DNA from: Cypionkella sinensis
GTDB lineage: Bacteria > Pseudomonadota > Alphaproteobacteria > Rhodobacterales > Rhodobacteraceae
Direction of reading: 5' to 3'
DNA length: 64,000 nt
NCBI RefSeq assembly: GCF_042646385.1
Contig: NZ_JBHRTO010000002.1
Span: 744,001 to 808,000, forward strand
The notes under the pieces were generated by a model. That model saw only the letters and a program-made list of their open reading frames with translations, had not been told where the DNA came from and ran no database searches. Positions 8,995 through 17,181 of this stretch are shown piece by piece. The position numbers and the translations under genes are program-made. Each line of letters opens with the position of its first letter. The first letter of the stretch is position 1.

Positions 8995-9459
8995 ATGCCC
9001 GCCGAACTGGACGCCACCGACCGCCGTATCTTAGGCGTGCTGCAAAAGGATGGCCGCATCACCAATGCCGATCTGTCGGAACGGGTGAACCTATCGCCTT
9101 CGGCCTGCCATCGCCGGGTGCAACTGCTGGAGGAAGCGGGTTATATCGACGGCTATGTCGCCCTGCTGAACACCCGCCGTATGGGCAAACCGACGACGGT
9201 TTTCGTCGAGATCACCCTGCAAAGCCAAGCCGAAGACCTGCTCGACGCCTTTGAGCGTGAGGTCGCCAAGGTGCCCGATATTCTGGAATGTCACCTGATG
9301 GCGGGCACAGCCGATTACCTGATCAAGATCATGGCCGAGGATACCGAGGATTTCGCGCGCATCCACCGCCAGCACCTGTCGCGCCTGCCCGGCGTGCGGC
9401 AAATGCAATCGAGTTTCGCCCTGCGCACCGTGGTCAAAACCACCGCGCTGGCGGTCTGA
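8995..9459 (+). CDS. Lrp/AsnC family regulator, probable regulator of ald
   Basis: 154 residues: N-terminal winged helix-turn-helix (DRRILGVLQKDGRITNADLSERVNLSPSACHRRV spans about residues 6-39) and a C-terminal RAM ligand-binding domain (about 65-145, with the ECHLMAGTADYLIKI segment). Such proteins bind amino acids and DNA as dimers to octamers. It diverges from ald across 141 bases, the arrangement seen for AldR, which activates ald in response to alanine. Its role here is inferred from position. Confidence 0.93.
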   Translation: MPAELDATDRRILGVLQKDGRITNADLSERVNLSPSACHRRVQLLEEAGYIDGYVALLNTRRMGKPTTVFVEITLQSQAEDLLDAFEREVAKVPDILECHLMAGTADYLIKIMAEDTEDFARIHRQHLSRLPGVRQMQSSFALRTVVKTTALAV

Positions 9460-9483
9460 ACGTCACAGAGGCGTTACATCGCG

Positions 9484-9513
9484 TCGATATTTCCAGAATC
9501 ATGGAAATGTCGA
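9484..9513. promoter_or_regulatory. Palindromic ArsR-type operator overlapping the arsR start
   Basis: Inverted repeat TCGATATTTCCA - 6 bases - TGGAAATGTCGA (arms 9484-9495 and 9502-9513, one mismatch). It overlaps ATG 9501 of arsR. ArsR repressors bind such dyads over their own promoters. A GATATT at 9486-9491 could be the -10 box, which would place the transcript start at or next to the ATG (a nearly leaderless mRNA). Confidence 0.6.
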
Positions 9514-9845
9514 ACGCCCTCTCTGCCTTTCAAGCCCTTGGCCAGCCTTCGCGGTTGGCGGTGTTCCGGTTGCTGGTGCAAGCGGGGCCGACAGGTCTGC
9601 CCGCCGGAGAGATCGCCCGCCAGCTTGATCTGCGCGCCAACACGCTGTCCAGCCAACTGGCAATCCTGCAAGCGGCGGGCCTGATCCGGCCCAGCCGCGA
9701 CGGGCGATCCATCATCTACAGCGCCGATATGGCGGCGCTGCGGGGCCTGCTGACCTGGCTTTTGCAAGATTGCTGCGGTGGCGCGCCCGAACTTTGCGCC
9801 CCGGTGCTGGATCAGATCGCCTGCCTGAAAACCCCCTGTTGTTGA
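9501..9845 (+). CDS. arsR: ArsR family metalloid-sensing repressor
   Basis: 114 residues. Winged helix-turn-helix of ArsR type (FQALGQPSRLAVFRLLVQAG; recognition region LDLRANTLSSQLAILQAAGL). The C-terminus is cysteine rich (DCCGG, LCAPV, IACLKTPCC); these cysteines are candidates for arsenite binding, unlike the classical alpha-3 CVC site. It is first in an arsR-arsC-aquaporin operon. ATG 9501 and ATG 9507 are both possible starts; the operator dyad covers both. Confidence 0.93.
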   Translation: MEMSNALSAFQALGQPSRLAVFRLLVQAGPTGLPAGEIARQLDLRANTLSSQLAILQAAGLIRPSRDGRSIIYSADMAALRGLLTWLLQDCCGGAPELCAPVLDQIACLKTPCC

Positions 9846-9852
9846 GGATAAA

Positions 9853-10344
9853 ATGAGCCAGCCCTGGAATGTGCTGATCCTGTGCACCGGCAACTCTGCC
9901 CGCTCGATCCTGGCCGAGGCGGTGATGAACCGCGAAGGCCACGGCCTGTTTCGGGCCTATTCGGCAGGCTCGAAACCCACGGGCACGCCGAACCGCCATG
10001 CTATTGCGTTGCTGGAGCGTGAGGGTTTTGACATCAGCTTTGCGCGGTCAAAAAGCTGGGATGAGTTCACCGGGCCAGATGCCCCGCAGCTCGATTTCGT
10101 GTTCACCGTTTGCGACAATGCGGCGGCAGAGGAATGTCCCTATTGGTCGGGCAGCCCTGTCACAGCACACTGGGGCCTGCCTGATCCGGCGCTTGCAACC
10201 GGGAATGACGCCGAAATCGCGCTGGCTTTCGCCGAGACCTATCGCGCGTTGACGCGCCGGGTGCAGGCTTTTGCGGCTTTGCCCATCGCCACGCTGGACG
10301 CGATGACGCTGAAGGCCAAGCTGACCGAGATCGGCAAGGCATGA
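9853..10344 (+). CDS. arsC: Arsenate reductase, low-molecular-weight phosphatase fold
   Basis: 163 residues. It reduces arsenate to arsenite. The P-loop cysteine motif is CTGNSARS (C11, CX5R), with the family segment FTVCDNAAAEECPYWSG carrying the other redox cysteines, and the HWGLPDPA motif. This is the thioredoxin-type (S. aureus/B. subtilis-like) class related to tyrosine phosphatases. It starts 8 bases after arsR and overlaps the downstream aquaporin by 4 bases (ATGA). Confidence 0.95.
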   Translation: MSQPWNVLILCTGNSARSILAEAVMNREGHGLFRAYSAGSKPTGTPNRHAIALLEREGFDISFARSKSWDEFTGPDAPQLDFVFTVCDNAAAEECPYWSGSPVTAHWGLPDPALATGNDAEIALAFAETYRALTRRVQAFAALPIATLDAMTLKAKLTEIGKA

Positions 10345-10994
10345 CCCTGCGCCGCCTGACGTCCGAGGCTTTGGGCACCGCGCTGCTTGTCACGGCAGTT
10401 GTCGGGTCGGGCATCATGGCGGATCGGTTGACCGATGACGTAGCCCTTGCCCTGCTGGCCAATACCGTGGCCACCGGGGCGGCGCTGATCATGCTGATCA
10501 CCACCTTCGCCCCGGTTTCAGGCGCGCATTTCAACCCGGTTGTGACGCTGGTTTTCACACTCCAGCGCGCGATTTCGGCAAGGCTGGCGGTGGGTTACGT
10601 TGTGGCGCAATGCTTGGGCGGCATCGTGGGCACGCTTGCGGCGCATGTCATGTTCGAGTTGCCGCTGCTGCAAATCTCGGAAACCGCGCGCAGCGGGGCT
10701 GGGCAATGGGTGGCCGAAACCATCGCGAGTTTTGGCCTGATCCTGTGCATTTTCGGCGCGATCAACGCCCGCGCCAATATCGCCACCACGGTCGCCGCCT
10801 ATATCACTGCCGCCTATTGGTTCACCGCTTCGACCAGCTTTGCCAACCCCGCCGTGGCTTTGGCGCGCAGCCTGACCAATACGTTCGCAGGCATCCGCCC
10901 CGCCGATTTGCCGGGCTATTGGGCGGCAGAGGTGGCGGGAGCGTTGGTTGCAGCAGCGTTCAGCGCATGGCTGTTCAAACCGACAGCGCGTTAA
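10341..10994 (+). CDS. Aquaporin-family channel in the arsenic operon (AqpS/GlpF-like)
   Basis: 217 residues, six hydrophobic helices. The two pore motifs are NPV (HFNPVVTL, about residue 55) and NPA (FANPAVAL, about 170); the first is altered from NPA. The protein is shorter than E. coli GlpF. In Sinorhizobium meliloti an aquaglyceroporin (AqpS) replaces ArsB in the ars operon and lets arsenite flow out down its gradient. The same role is inferred here because no ArsB or Acr3 pump gene is present in the operon. Its end overlaps the end of the convergent transglutaminase-like gene by 4 bases. Confidence 0.88.
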   Translation: MTLRRLTSEALGTALLVTAVVGSGIMADRLTDDVALALLANTVATGAALIMLITTFAPVSGAHFNPVVTLVFTLQRAISARLAVGYVVAQCLGGIVGTLAAHVMFELPLLQISETARSGAGQWVAETIASFGLILCIFGAINARANIATTVAAYITAAYWFTASTSFANPAVALARSLTNTFAGIRPADLPGYWAAEVAGALVAAAFSAWLFKPTAR

Positions 10995-11797
10995 GATTTC
11001 ACCTCATCCGCCCAGACGGTGAATTTCTGCAACAGATGCGGGCCAAAGGAATGGATCAGCGGCACATCCGCCGCATCGCGCCCATAAGCCACCTCTACCC
11101 GGCCAATGCGCGGTACGTTGTTGCGCGGATCAAACGTGCGCCAAGCGCCATCCAGATACACCTGCATCCAGGCACAAAAATCCATCGGCCCGGTGATCGG
11201 CACACCAATGTCGGGGATATAGCCGTTCACATACCGGGTCGGAATGTTCATGCAGCGGCACAGCGCCACCGCCAGATGCGCGAAATCGCGGCACACCCCG
11301 GTCTGTTCTTGCCACGCCTCATAGGCGGTGCGGGTGAAGCGGGCGTTCTGATAGTCAAAGCGGATGTGGTTATGCACATAGTCGCAAATCGCCTGCACCT
11401 GAGCCCAGCCGGGGGCGATATGGCCGAACATATCCCAAGCGATCTGGCTCAGGCGATCAGTCTCGCAATAGCGGCTGCCCAACAGATAGATCAGCACGTC
11501 ATCGGGCAGATCGGCAATCGGTGTGGCCTGCAACCACGGCATCACCGGATCGGGCAGACCGCTGAGTTCGATCGTGCAATCGCTGTGCACGCTGAACGGC
11601 CCTGCGGGCGCAACCATCCGACGACAGGTGTTGCCAAACAGATCACGATAAAGCGTTGTGGGCACCTCGGGCTGGGTTCCCATCGCCGATTGCAGTCGAA
11701 GGTTCTCGCGCAGTTCGTCGCGCACCGACATCATGCAAATCATTGGCGTGTCTTGCCCACATGAAACCGTAATGTCGTAGCCAAACCGCATAAGCAT
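10991..11797 (-). CDS. Transglutaminase-like cysteine protease-fold protein
   Basis: 268 residues. An N-terminal beta-rich domain (about 1-100) precedes a transglutaminase core (about 105-225). The catalytic cysteine is C169 in TGVCRDFAH and the aspartate D223 in RTFDPRNN. The position normally held by histidine (consensus D-F/T-H-A-W) is cysteine, C208 in MDFCAWMQVYL. Bacterial members close to this one, as I recall, have serine there, so the family may not use a standard Cys-His-Asp triad. No signal peptide, so cytoplasmic. Substrate unknown. Starts at residues 1 or 3 are equally plausible. Confidence 0.85.
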   Translation of the reverse strand: MLMRFGYDITVSCGQDTPMICMMSVRDELRENLRLQSAMGTQPEVPTTLYRDLFGNTCRRMVAPAGPFSVHSDCTIELSGLPDPVMPWLQATPIADLPDDVLIYLLGSRYCETDRLSQIAWDMFGHIAPGWAQVQAICDYVHNHIRFDYQNARFTRTAYEAWQEQTGVCRDFAHLAVALCRCMNIPTRYVNGYIPDIGVPITGPMDFCAWMQVYLDGAWRTFDPRNNVPRIGRVEVAYGRDAADVPLIHSFGPHLLQKFTVWADEVKS

Positions 11798-11940
11798 AGA
11801 CAGCCCTTTCGCTGTGATCGTTTCCAGCTAAACGCCGCTGTCCGCTTTCGGTTGCCACATTGCTGCGCCATCACGCAGTAACGGCCTGAATATCGTTTTT
11901 CGCAATAATTCTGGGCAGATTGCCGCAAAGATCATCGCAA

Positions 11941-11972
11941 AGAAAAACCCCCGGCCTTGTGGGTCGGGGGTC
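11941..11972 (-). terminator. Rho-independent terminator of rpsU
   Basis: On the minus strand, a 10-base stem (ACCCCCGACC / GGCCGGGGGT, arms 11963-11972 and 11948-11957, one mismatch) with a 5-base loop is followed by TTTTCTT. It is 54 bases downstream of rpsU. Confidence 0.85.
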
Positions 11973-12026
11973 AATCGGGGTGGGCATCGCTGCCCCAGTG
12001 TCGCTAACGTAGCTGCAATCCGAAGA

Positions 12027-12233
12027 TTACATCCCGCCTTCGCGCTGAAGCTTCTTCCGGGCGAGCTTGCGCGCACGGCGCACGGCTTCGGCGGATTCGC
12101 GAGCTTTCTTGACGGAGGGTTTCTCGAAATGCTGTTTGAGTTTCATTTCGCGGAACACGCCTTCGCGCTGAAGCTTCTTCTTGAGGGCGCGGAGCGCTTG
12201 CTCAACGTTATTATCGCGGACGCTGACCTGCAT
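12027..12233 (-). CDS. rpsU: 30S ribosomal protein S21
   Basis: 68 residues, very basic, starting MQVSVRDNNVEQALRALKKK and ending in an Arg/Lys/Ala helix (RKLARKKLQREGGM). It binds the 30S platform near the anti-Shine-Dalgarno region. It is a single-gene transcript here with its own terminator. The start follows AGGAAGGTGGTGACAACC. Confidence 0.97.
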   Translation of the reverse strand: MQVSVRDNNVEQALRALKKKLQREGVFREMKLKQHFEKPSVKKARESAEAVRRARKLARKKLQREGGM

Positions 12234-12340
12234 GTGGTTGTCACCACCTTCCTAAGTTAGAGTTGCACTGAATGTGCAGGCTTGGCGCGCATAGCAAAGC
12301 CGGGCCGCTTTGTCTACGGTGTGCAGGGAAGGGGACCGTA

Positions 12341-13027
12341 ATGGATCAGGAAAACAGCATGGACGCCGCCAAAAGCCTTATTCTGCAAGCCGCCCTGCCC
12401 CATGCGGCGTTTGACGGCTGGTCAGAGACGACCCTGCTGGCCGCCCAAGCTGATTCGGGCCTGGCCCCCGCATTGACCCGTGCGTTGTTCCCGCGCGGCG
12501 GCATTGATCTGGCCGTCGCCTATCACCAACAGGGCGACCGCGCGATGGCCGAGGCGCTTGCCGCCACCGATCTGACCGCCCTGCGCTATACCGACCGCGT
12601 GGCGCTGGCGGTGAAGCTGCGGCTGACCGGGGCCGACAAGGAACTGGTGCGGCGCGGCACCACGCTGTTCAGCCTGCCACACCATGCGCCCGAGGGTGCC
12701 AAGCTGATCTGGTCCACCGCCGATGCGATCTGGACAGCGCTTGGCGATACCTCGACCGATATCAACTGGTATTCCAAACGCGCCACTTTGGCCGCGGTTT
12801 ACAGTGCCACCGTGCTGTTCTGGCTGGGCGATCAATCCGACGACAACGCCGACACCTGGGCCTTCCTTGACCGCCGCCTTGGCAATGTGATGCAGTTTGA
12901 AAAGGCCAAGGCCGCGCTGGCCAACAATCCGGTGGCCAAGGCGCTGTTTGCCGGCCCCGGCAAACTGCTGTCGCGGATCACCGCCCCTGCGGCCCGGCAC
13001 GATCTGCCCGGCCGAACCAAACTCTGA
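12341..13027 (+). CDS. COQ9 family protein
   Basis: 228 residues. The C-terminal COQ9 domain is clear from DINWYSKRATLAAVYSATVL and the following FWLGD (about residues 145-170). In mitochondria COQ9 binds lipid and supports the COQ7 hydroxylase in ubiquinone synthesis; the bacterial homologue probably has a related role, which is inference. ATG 12341 follows a GGGAAGGGGACC ribosome site. It is 12 bases upstream of a quinone oxidoreductase, so the two are probably co-transcribed. Confidence 0.92.
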   Translation: MDQENSMDAAKSLILQAALPHAAFDGWSETTLLAAQADSGLAPALTRALFPRGGIDLAVAYHQQGDRAMAEALAATDLTALRYTDRVALAVKLRLTGADKELVRRGTTLFSLPHHAPEGAKLIWSTADAIWTALGDTSTDINWYSKRATLAAVYSATVLFWLGDQSDDNADTWAFLDRRLGNVMQFEKAKAALANNPVAKALFAGPGKLLSRITAPAARHDLPGRTKL

Positions 13028-13039
13028 AAGGCCCGACCC

Positions 13040-14032
13040 ATGACACTTGCCTCCTCGATGCTGGCGATGGAAATCTCTGCCCCCGGTGGTCCGGATGTGC
13101 TGAAGCCCGTCTCGGTGCCAGTGCCAGTGCCGGGGCATGGCCAGATCATCATTCATCTGGCCTATACCGGCGTGAACCGCCCCGACGCGCTGCAACGTGC
13201 AGGCTCTTACGCGCCGCCCGCCTCTGCATCGCCGCTGCCGGGGTTGGAGGGGGCTGGCACGGTGGTGGCGATGGGGCCGGGGGTGACGCGCTGGCAAATC
13301 GGCGACAAGGTGTGCGCCCTGCTGCCCGGTGGCGGCTATGCCGAATACGCCGCCTGTAACGAGGCCCATGCTTTGCCGATCCCGACAGGTCTTAGCTTGC
13401 GCGAAGCCGCTTGCCTGCCGGAAACCTGTTTCACCGTCTGGTCGAACATCGTGATGCGCGGCAAGCTCAAGGCGGGCGAGCGGTTTCTGGTGCATGGCGG
13501 CTCATCAGGCATCGGCACGACGGCGGTGCAGATCGCCAGCGCCTTGGGTGCCCGCGTCTTTGCCACCGCTGGCAGCGACGAGAAATGCCGCGCGGTTGAG
13601 GCTTTGGGGGCCGAGACCTGCTTTAACTACAAGACCGCCGATTTCAGCGAAGAGGCCAAGAAACTCGGCGGCTTCGATCTGATCCTCGATATGGTCGGCG
13701 GCCCCTACCTGCCGCGCAACGTGCGCGCGCTGGCCGATGATGGCCGCCTTGTGCAGATCGCCTTCCTGCAAGGCCCGAAGGTCGAGTTGAACTTTGCCGA
13801 GATGATGATGCGCCGCCTGACGCTGACCGGATCAACCCTGCGCCCGCAGTCCGATGCCGCCAAGGCCACCATCGCGGAACAGGTGGAAAGCCACGTCTGG
13901 CCGATGATCGCCCAAGGCAAGTTCCGCGTGGTGGTCGACAGCGAATACCCTCTGACCGAAGCCCCCGCTGCGCATTGGCGGATGGAAAGCTCGGGCCATA
14001 TCGGCAAGATCGTGATGAAAGTGCCAGAGTAG
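13040..14032 (+). CDS. NAD(P)H quinone oxidoreductase, zinc-less medium-chain dehydrogenase
   Basis: 330 residues, PIG3/QOR type. The N-terminal GroES-like domain contains YTGVNRPDALQRAGSYAPP; the nucleotide fold has VHGGSSGIGTTAVQIA (about 150-165). The catalytic zinc cysteines of alcohol dehydrogenases are absent, as expected for quinone reductases. It probably carries out NADPH-dependent quinone or enone reduction in the cytoplasm. Downstream of the COQ9-like gene. Confidence 0.92.
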   Translation: MTLASSMLAMEISAPGGPDVLKPVSVPVPVPGHGQIIIHLAYTGVNRPDALQRAGSYAPPASASPLPGLEGAGTVVAMGPGVTRWQIGDKVCALLPGGGYAEYAACNEAHALPIPTGLSLREAACLPETCFTVWSNIVMRGKLKAGERFLVHGGSSGIGTTAVQIASALGARVFATAGSDEKCRAVEALGAETCFNYKTADFSEEAKKLGGFDLILDMVGGPYLPRNVRALADDGRLVQIAFLQGPKVELNFAEMMMRRLTLTGSTLRPQSDAAKATIAEQVESHVWPMIAQGKFRVVVDSEYPLTEAPAAHWRMESSGHIGKIVMKVPE

Positions 14033-14040
14033 ACCCAGAC

Positions 14041-14110
14041 AATTTATCTAAAACTTGCCTTCATCTTGGCGAAAATACTCCACGGGGGTCTGGGGGTGTG
14101 AAACCCCCAG
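14041..14110. repeat. Interspersed element copy with G-rich hairpin
   Basis: AATTTATCTAAAACTTGC leads into the core CTTCATCTTGGCGAAAATACTCC (14059-14081), followed by a hairpin CTGGGGGT / ACCCCCAG (14090-14097 and 14103-14110). The same composite, including the AATTTATCTAAAA leader, occurs after dapB at 47313-47377. It starts 8 bases after a stop codon and may serve as a terminator for both converging genes. Confidence 0.8.
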
Positions 14111-14122
14111 CCTTGGCCTGCC

Positions 14123-14968
14123 TCAATCGCCCAGCTTGGCGTGAACCTCATCCAGATCAATCTCACCAATCGGCATCTTGTTGCCCGGATTGTCGAAATC
14201 GTATTTGAACAGCTGGAAATCGCGCTTGTAGATTTCCCAGATCAGATGCCGCGACAGATCGTCAAAGTAATCCTCAACCGGGTGCAAGCGTTTGGGGCCA
14301 TGGCCTTCGCTTTCATTGAATTTCGGGATCTTCTTCAGATCAACCTTATGTTTTACCTTGATTTTCTTCAGAACCGCGCCCATGCCTTCATCGAATTTCT
14401 CGGTGAAGAAAATCTTGTCATAGCGCCCGCCGTTGACGATATAGGTCGAGACATGCCCCGCCATCGCCGACCAGTGAATGTCAGGCTCCATCGGTTTTTT
14501 GAAGCGGATGGTGTCGCGGGCAAACAGCAGAAAGCGGCGGAAGCTTTCGATCTGGTCGAACTCGGCCTTGCCGTCATCGCCGCCAACCTGCACACCGTAT
14601 TTCTGCACCAACAGCGGCACCAGATTGCCGCGATAGCGCTTGCCGTTGCGCTGAATGCCGCAAATCTTATCGAAAAAGGATGACAGAATCCGCGTGTAGG
14701 GGTTGCGCACGCAGGTGAATGCGTAAGACTTGTGCAGCTTGACGTTGCGCTCGATCAACGGCTGGCTCGCCTCAATCGCCCATTTGTGCATGCCGCCGGT
14801 TGCGTCATGAATGTCGCCGTCAAAAAACTTGCCATGATCCGAGTAGAACATGATCTGTCCGATGGTCGAACAGGCGCATTTCGGCACCACCCGGTACACC
14901 ACCGATTCCGACTCTGTCATCCAGGTACCAGGAAAACCCATCCGCACACTCCCCATCGTCTGCGCCAA
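14123..14968 (-). CDS. Sulfotransferase family 2 protein
   Basis: 281 residues. The 5'-phosphosulfate loop is VPKCACSTIGQ (K30-S34) and the 3'-phosphate motif is CVRNPYTRILSSF (R88 on). These define a PAPS-dependent carbohydrate sulfotransferase (Sulfotransfer_2). No signal peptide or membrane helix, so it acts in the cytoplasm, perhaps on a nascent surface glycan. It faces away from a GT14 glycosyltransferase gene across 111 bases. Downstream in-frame starts at residues 5, 10 and 17 are also possible; all keep the loop. Confidence 0.87.
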   Translation of the reverse strand: MAQTMGSVRMGFPGTWMTESESVVYRVVPKCACSTIGQIMFYSDHGKFFDGDIHDATGGMHKWAIEASQPLIERNVKLHKSYAFTCVRNPYTRILSSFFDKICGIQRNGKRYRGNLVPLLVQKYGVQVGGDDGKAEFDQIESFRRFLLFARDTIRFKKPMEPDIHWSAMAGHVSTYIVNGGRYDKIFFTEKFDEGMGAVLKKIKVKHKVDLKKIPKFNESEGHGPKRLHPVEDYFDDLSRHLIWEIYKRDFQLFKYDFDNPGNKMPIGEIDLDEVHAKLGD

Positions 14969-15079
14969 AGTGGCACAAACTCAATCCAGCACAAAAAAGC
15001 AAACAAACTCTGTCTTTTCAACGTGTCTTCAAGGTATTTAGGGAAACAATGATGCGTTCAAGGGTTTAATGTTCACCAG

Positions 15080-16657
15080 ATGGCCAAAATCGCCTACATC
15101 CTGCTCTGCCACAAAGATCCCGAAGGGATCATCGCTCAGGCCCAACGCCTGACAGCGGTGGGGGATTATGTCGCCATTCACTTTGATGGCCGCGCCAAGC
15201 CGTCGGATTTCGAAAAAATCCGCTCGGTGCTGACCGCCAACCCGAATGTCACCTTCACCAAACGCCGCGCCAAATGCGGCTGGGGCGAATGGTCATTGGT
15301 CGAAGCCACGCTGATGGCGGTGGAAGCCGCCGTCGATGCCTTCCCGCGGGCGACGCATTTCTACATGCTGTCGGGCGACTGCATGCCGATCAAATCCGCT
15401 GAATTCGCGCATAAGTTTCTGGACCGCGAAGAGGTCGATTACATTGAAAGTTTTGATTATTTCAACTCGGACTGGATCAAGACCGGCATCAAGGAAGAAC
15501 GTCTGATCTACCGGCACTACTTCAATGAACGCACCCACAAGAAGCTGTTTTACGCCTCGATGAAGTGGCAAGACAAACTGGGTCTGACCCGCAAAGTGCC
15601 CGCCGACATCGCCATGCAGATCGGCAGCCAATGGTGGTGCCTGCGCCGCCGCACCGTTGAATCCGTGCTGGATTTCACCAAGAAGCGCCGCGACGTGATG
15701 CGGTTTTTCCGCACCACCTGGATCCCGGACGAGACGTTCTTTCAAACCATCGTCCGCCACCTGATCCCGGAACACGAGCTGCGCACCCGCACGCTGACCT
15801 TCCTGATGTTCACCGATTACGGCATGCCGGTGACGTTCTATAACGACAATTACGACCTGCTGATCAGCCAGGATTACCTGTTCGCCCGCAAGATCAGCCC
15901 GGATGCGAAAGACCTGAAAGAGCGGCTTGGCAAGCTTTACGCCGCCAAGGGTGTGCGCTTTTCGATCTCGAACGAGGGCCGCAGCCTGTTCAAGTTCATC
16001 TCGGGCCGGGGTCGGGTGGGCCGCCGTTTCGCGCCGCGGTTCTGGGAAACCGAAAGCTCGCTGGGCCGTCACCGCACGCTGATGATGGTGACGTGCAAGA
16101 AATGGCACGTCGCGAAACGCTTGGTCGAACGTGTGCGCCAAGTCACCAACCTGCCCGCGCTGGACTATCTGTTCAACGAAGCCTCCACCCCGCTGCCCGA
16201 TCTTGGCGGGATCCAATCGACGCTGGAAAAGCGCACCCGCCACCGCCGCGCGCTGATGCGGGTGCTGTTCGACTACTGGCAGACCGATCAGCTTGTGGTC
16301 TGCATCGACCCATCGAATGTCGATCTGATGCAGGATTTCTACAACGACAAGGCCAAGGTCCGCCTGCTGGAAATCGAATGCGACTTCACAGATGATTACC
16401 TGATCGGCCATGCCAAGCGCGTGGGTCTTGCCAGCGATTCCACGCCAAAAGACACGATTGAGCGGCTGCTGCCGACCATCCGCTATGATGTGAAGTTTGA
16501 GGGCGACCGCATCCGCGACGCCGGTTTCCCCAACCTGCTGCGCGTGCGCCAAAGTGCCAGCATCGACGAAAACACCGTGCCTCTGGCCGAGTTTCTGGAT
16601 ATATCGCCCGAGAAGGCGCGCGAAATCGCTGCCACCGAATATCTGTTTGTGGATTGA
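15080..16657 (+). CDS. GT14 glycosyltransferase with C-terminal DUF5928 domain
   Basis: 525 residues. Residues about 1-260 match the Core-2/I-branching (beta-1,6-N-acetylglucosaminyltransferase-like) GT14 fold: YILLCHKDPEGI, VAIHFDGRAK, HFYMLSGDCMPIK and GSQWWCLRRRTVE. Residues about 330-525 form a second domain (starting near HRTLMMVTCKKWHVAKRLVER) that I assign to DUF5928, known to me from Rhodobacteraceae. No membrane helix. It probably builds a surface polysaccharide; the divergent sulfotransferase may modify the same product. Acceptor and donor are unknown. Confidence 0.88.
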   Translation: MAKIAYILLCHKDPEGIIAQAQRLTAVGDYVAIHFDGRAKPSDFEKIRSVLTANPNVTFTKRRAKCGWGEWSLVEATLMAVEAAVDAFPRATHFYMLSGDCMPIKSAEFAHKFLDREEVDYIESFDYFNSDWIKTGIKEERLIYRHYFNERTHKKLFYASMKWQDKLGLTRKVPADIAMQIGSQWWCLRRRTVESVLDFTKKRRDVMRFFRTTWIPDETFFQTIVRHLIPEHELRTRTLTFLMFTDYGMPVTFYNDNYDLLISQDYLFARKISPDAKDLKERLGKLYAAKGVRFSISNEGRSLFKFISGRGRVGRRFAPRFWETESSLGRHRTLMMVTCKKWHVAKRLVERVRQVTNLPALDYLFNEASTPLPDLGGIQSTLEKRTRHRRALMRVLFDYWQTDQLVVCIDPSNVDLMQDFYNDKAKVRLLEIECDFTDDYLIGHAKRVGLASDSTPKDTIERLLPTIRYDVKFEGDRIRDAGFPNLLRVRQSASIDENTVPLAEFLDISPEKAREIAATEYLFVD

Positions 16658-16660
16658 CCC

Positions 16661-17029
16661 ATGCCCTATGCCTACGACCCTCAGAACGTCTTTGCCCGCA
16701 TCCTGCGCGGTGAAATTCCGAACAAAACCGTGCTGGAAACCGAGCATACGCTGGCCTTCCACGATATCGCCCCACATGCCCCGGTGCATGTGCTGGTGAT
16801 CCCGAAAGGCCCCTACGCGACGTTCGATCACTTCGCGGCTAAGGCATCCGCTGAGGAAATCCTCGACTTCCACCGCGCCTGTGCCAAGGTGTGCGAGATT
16901 GTCGGCGTCGCCCCCGGCCAAGGCTACCGCGCCATCACCAACGCGGGCGCACATGGCATGCAGGAAGTGCCGCATTACCACCTGCATATTTTGGGCGGCA
17001 AGGTGATGGGGCCGCTGATCCAGCGTTAA
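16661..17029 (+). CDS. HIT family (histidine triad) nucleotide-binding protein
   Basis: 122 residues, close to HinT in size. The triad is HYHLHILGG (H105, H107, H109). Such proteins hydrolyse adenosine 5'-phosphoramidates and similar nucleotide conjugates. It starts 3 bases after the glycosyltransferase stop and is probably co-transcribed with it, though a functional link is not implied. Confidence 0.94.
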   Translation: MPYAYDPQNVFARILRGEIPNKTVLETEHTLAFHDIAPHAPVHVLVIPKGPYATFDHFAAKASAEEILDFHRACAKVCEIVGVAPGQGYRAITNAGAHGMQEVPHYHLHILGGKVMGPLIQR

Positions 17030-17181
17030 GGCGGATTGGTTTTCTGCAAGAGCATCAGCATTTTCCCAATCTGAGTGGCGGCTTGGCTATCAGCCTAAAG
17101 TCAAATCTTTAACCGCAGGTTTCGGGTCGCTTGGCAGCCTGTAAATCGGCATTTTGGCGCAACCGCAACCCAGAGGCCGCC

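Noticed and set aside
11798..12026. Small RNA gene in the gap around the rpsU terminator
   Set aside because: Only the terminator hairpin is convincing; no promoter or conserved RNA structure seen.
15293..16987. Long antisense open frame against the glycosyltransferase and HIT genes
   Set aside because: Low-complexity His/Gln/Arg-rich product and exact overlap with two clear genes; typical GC-rich shadow frame.
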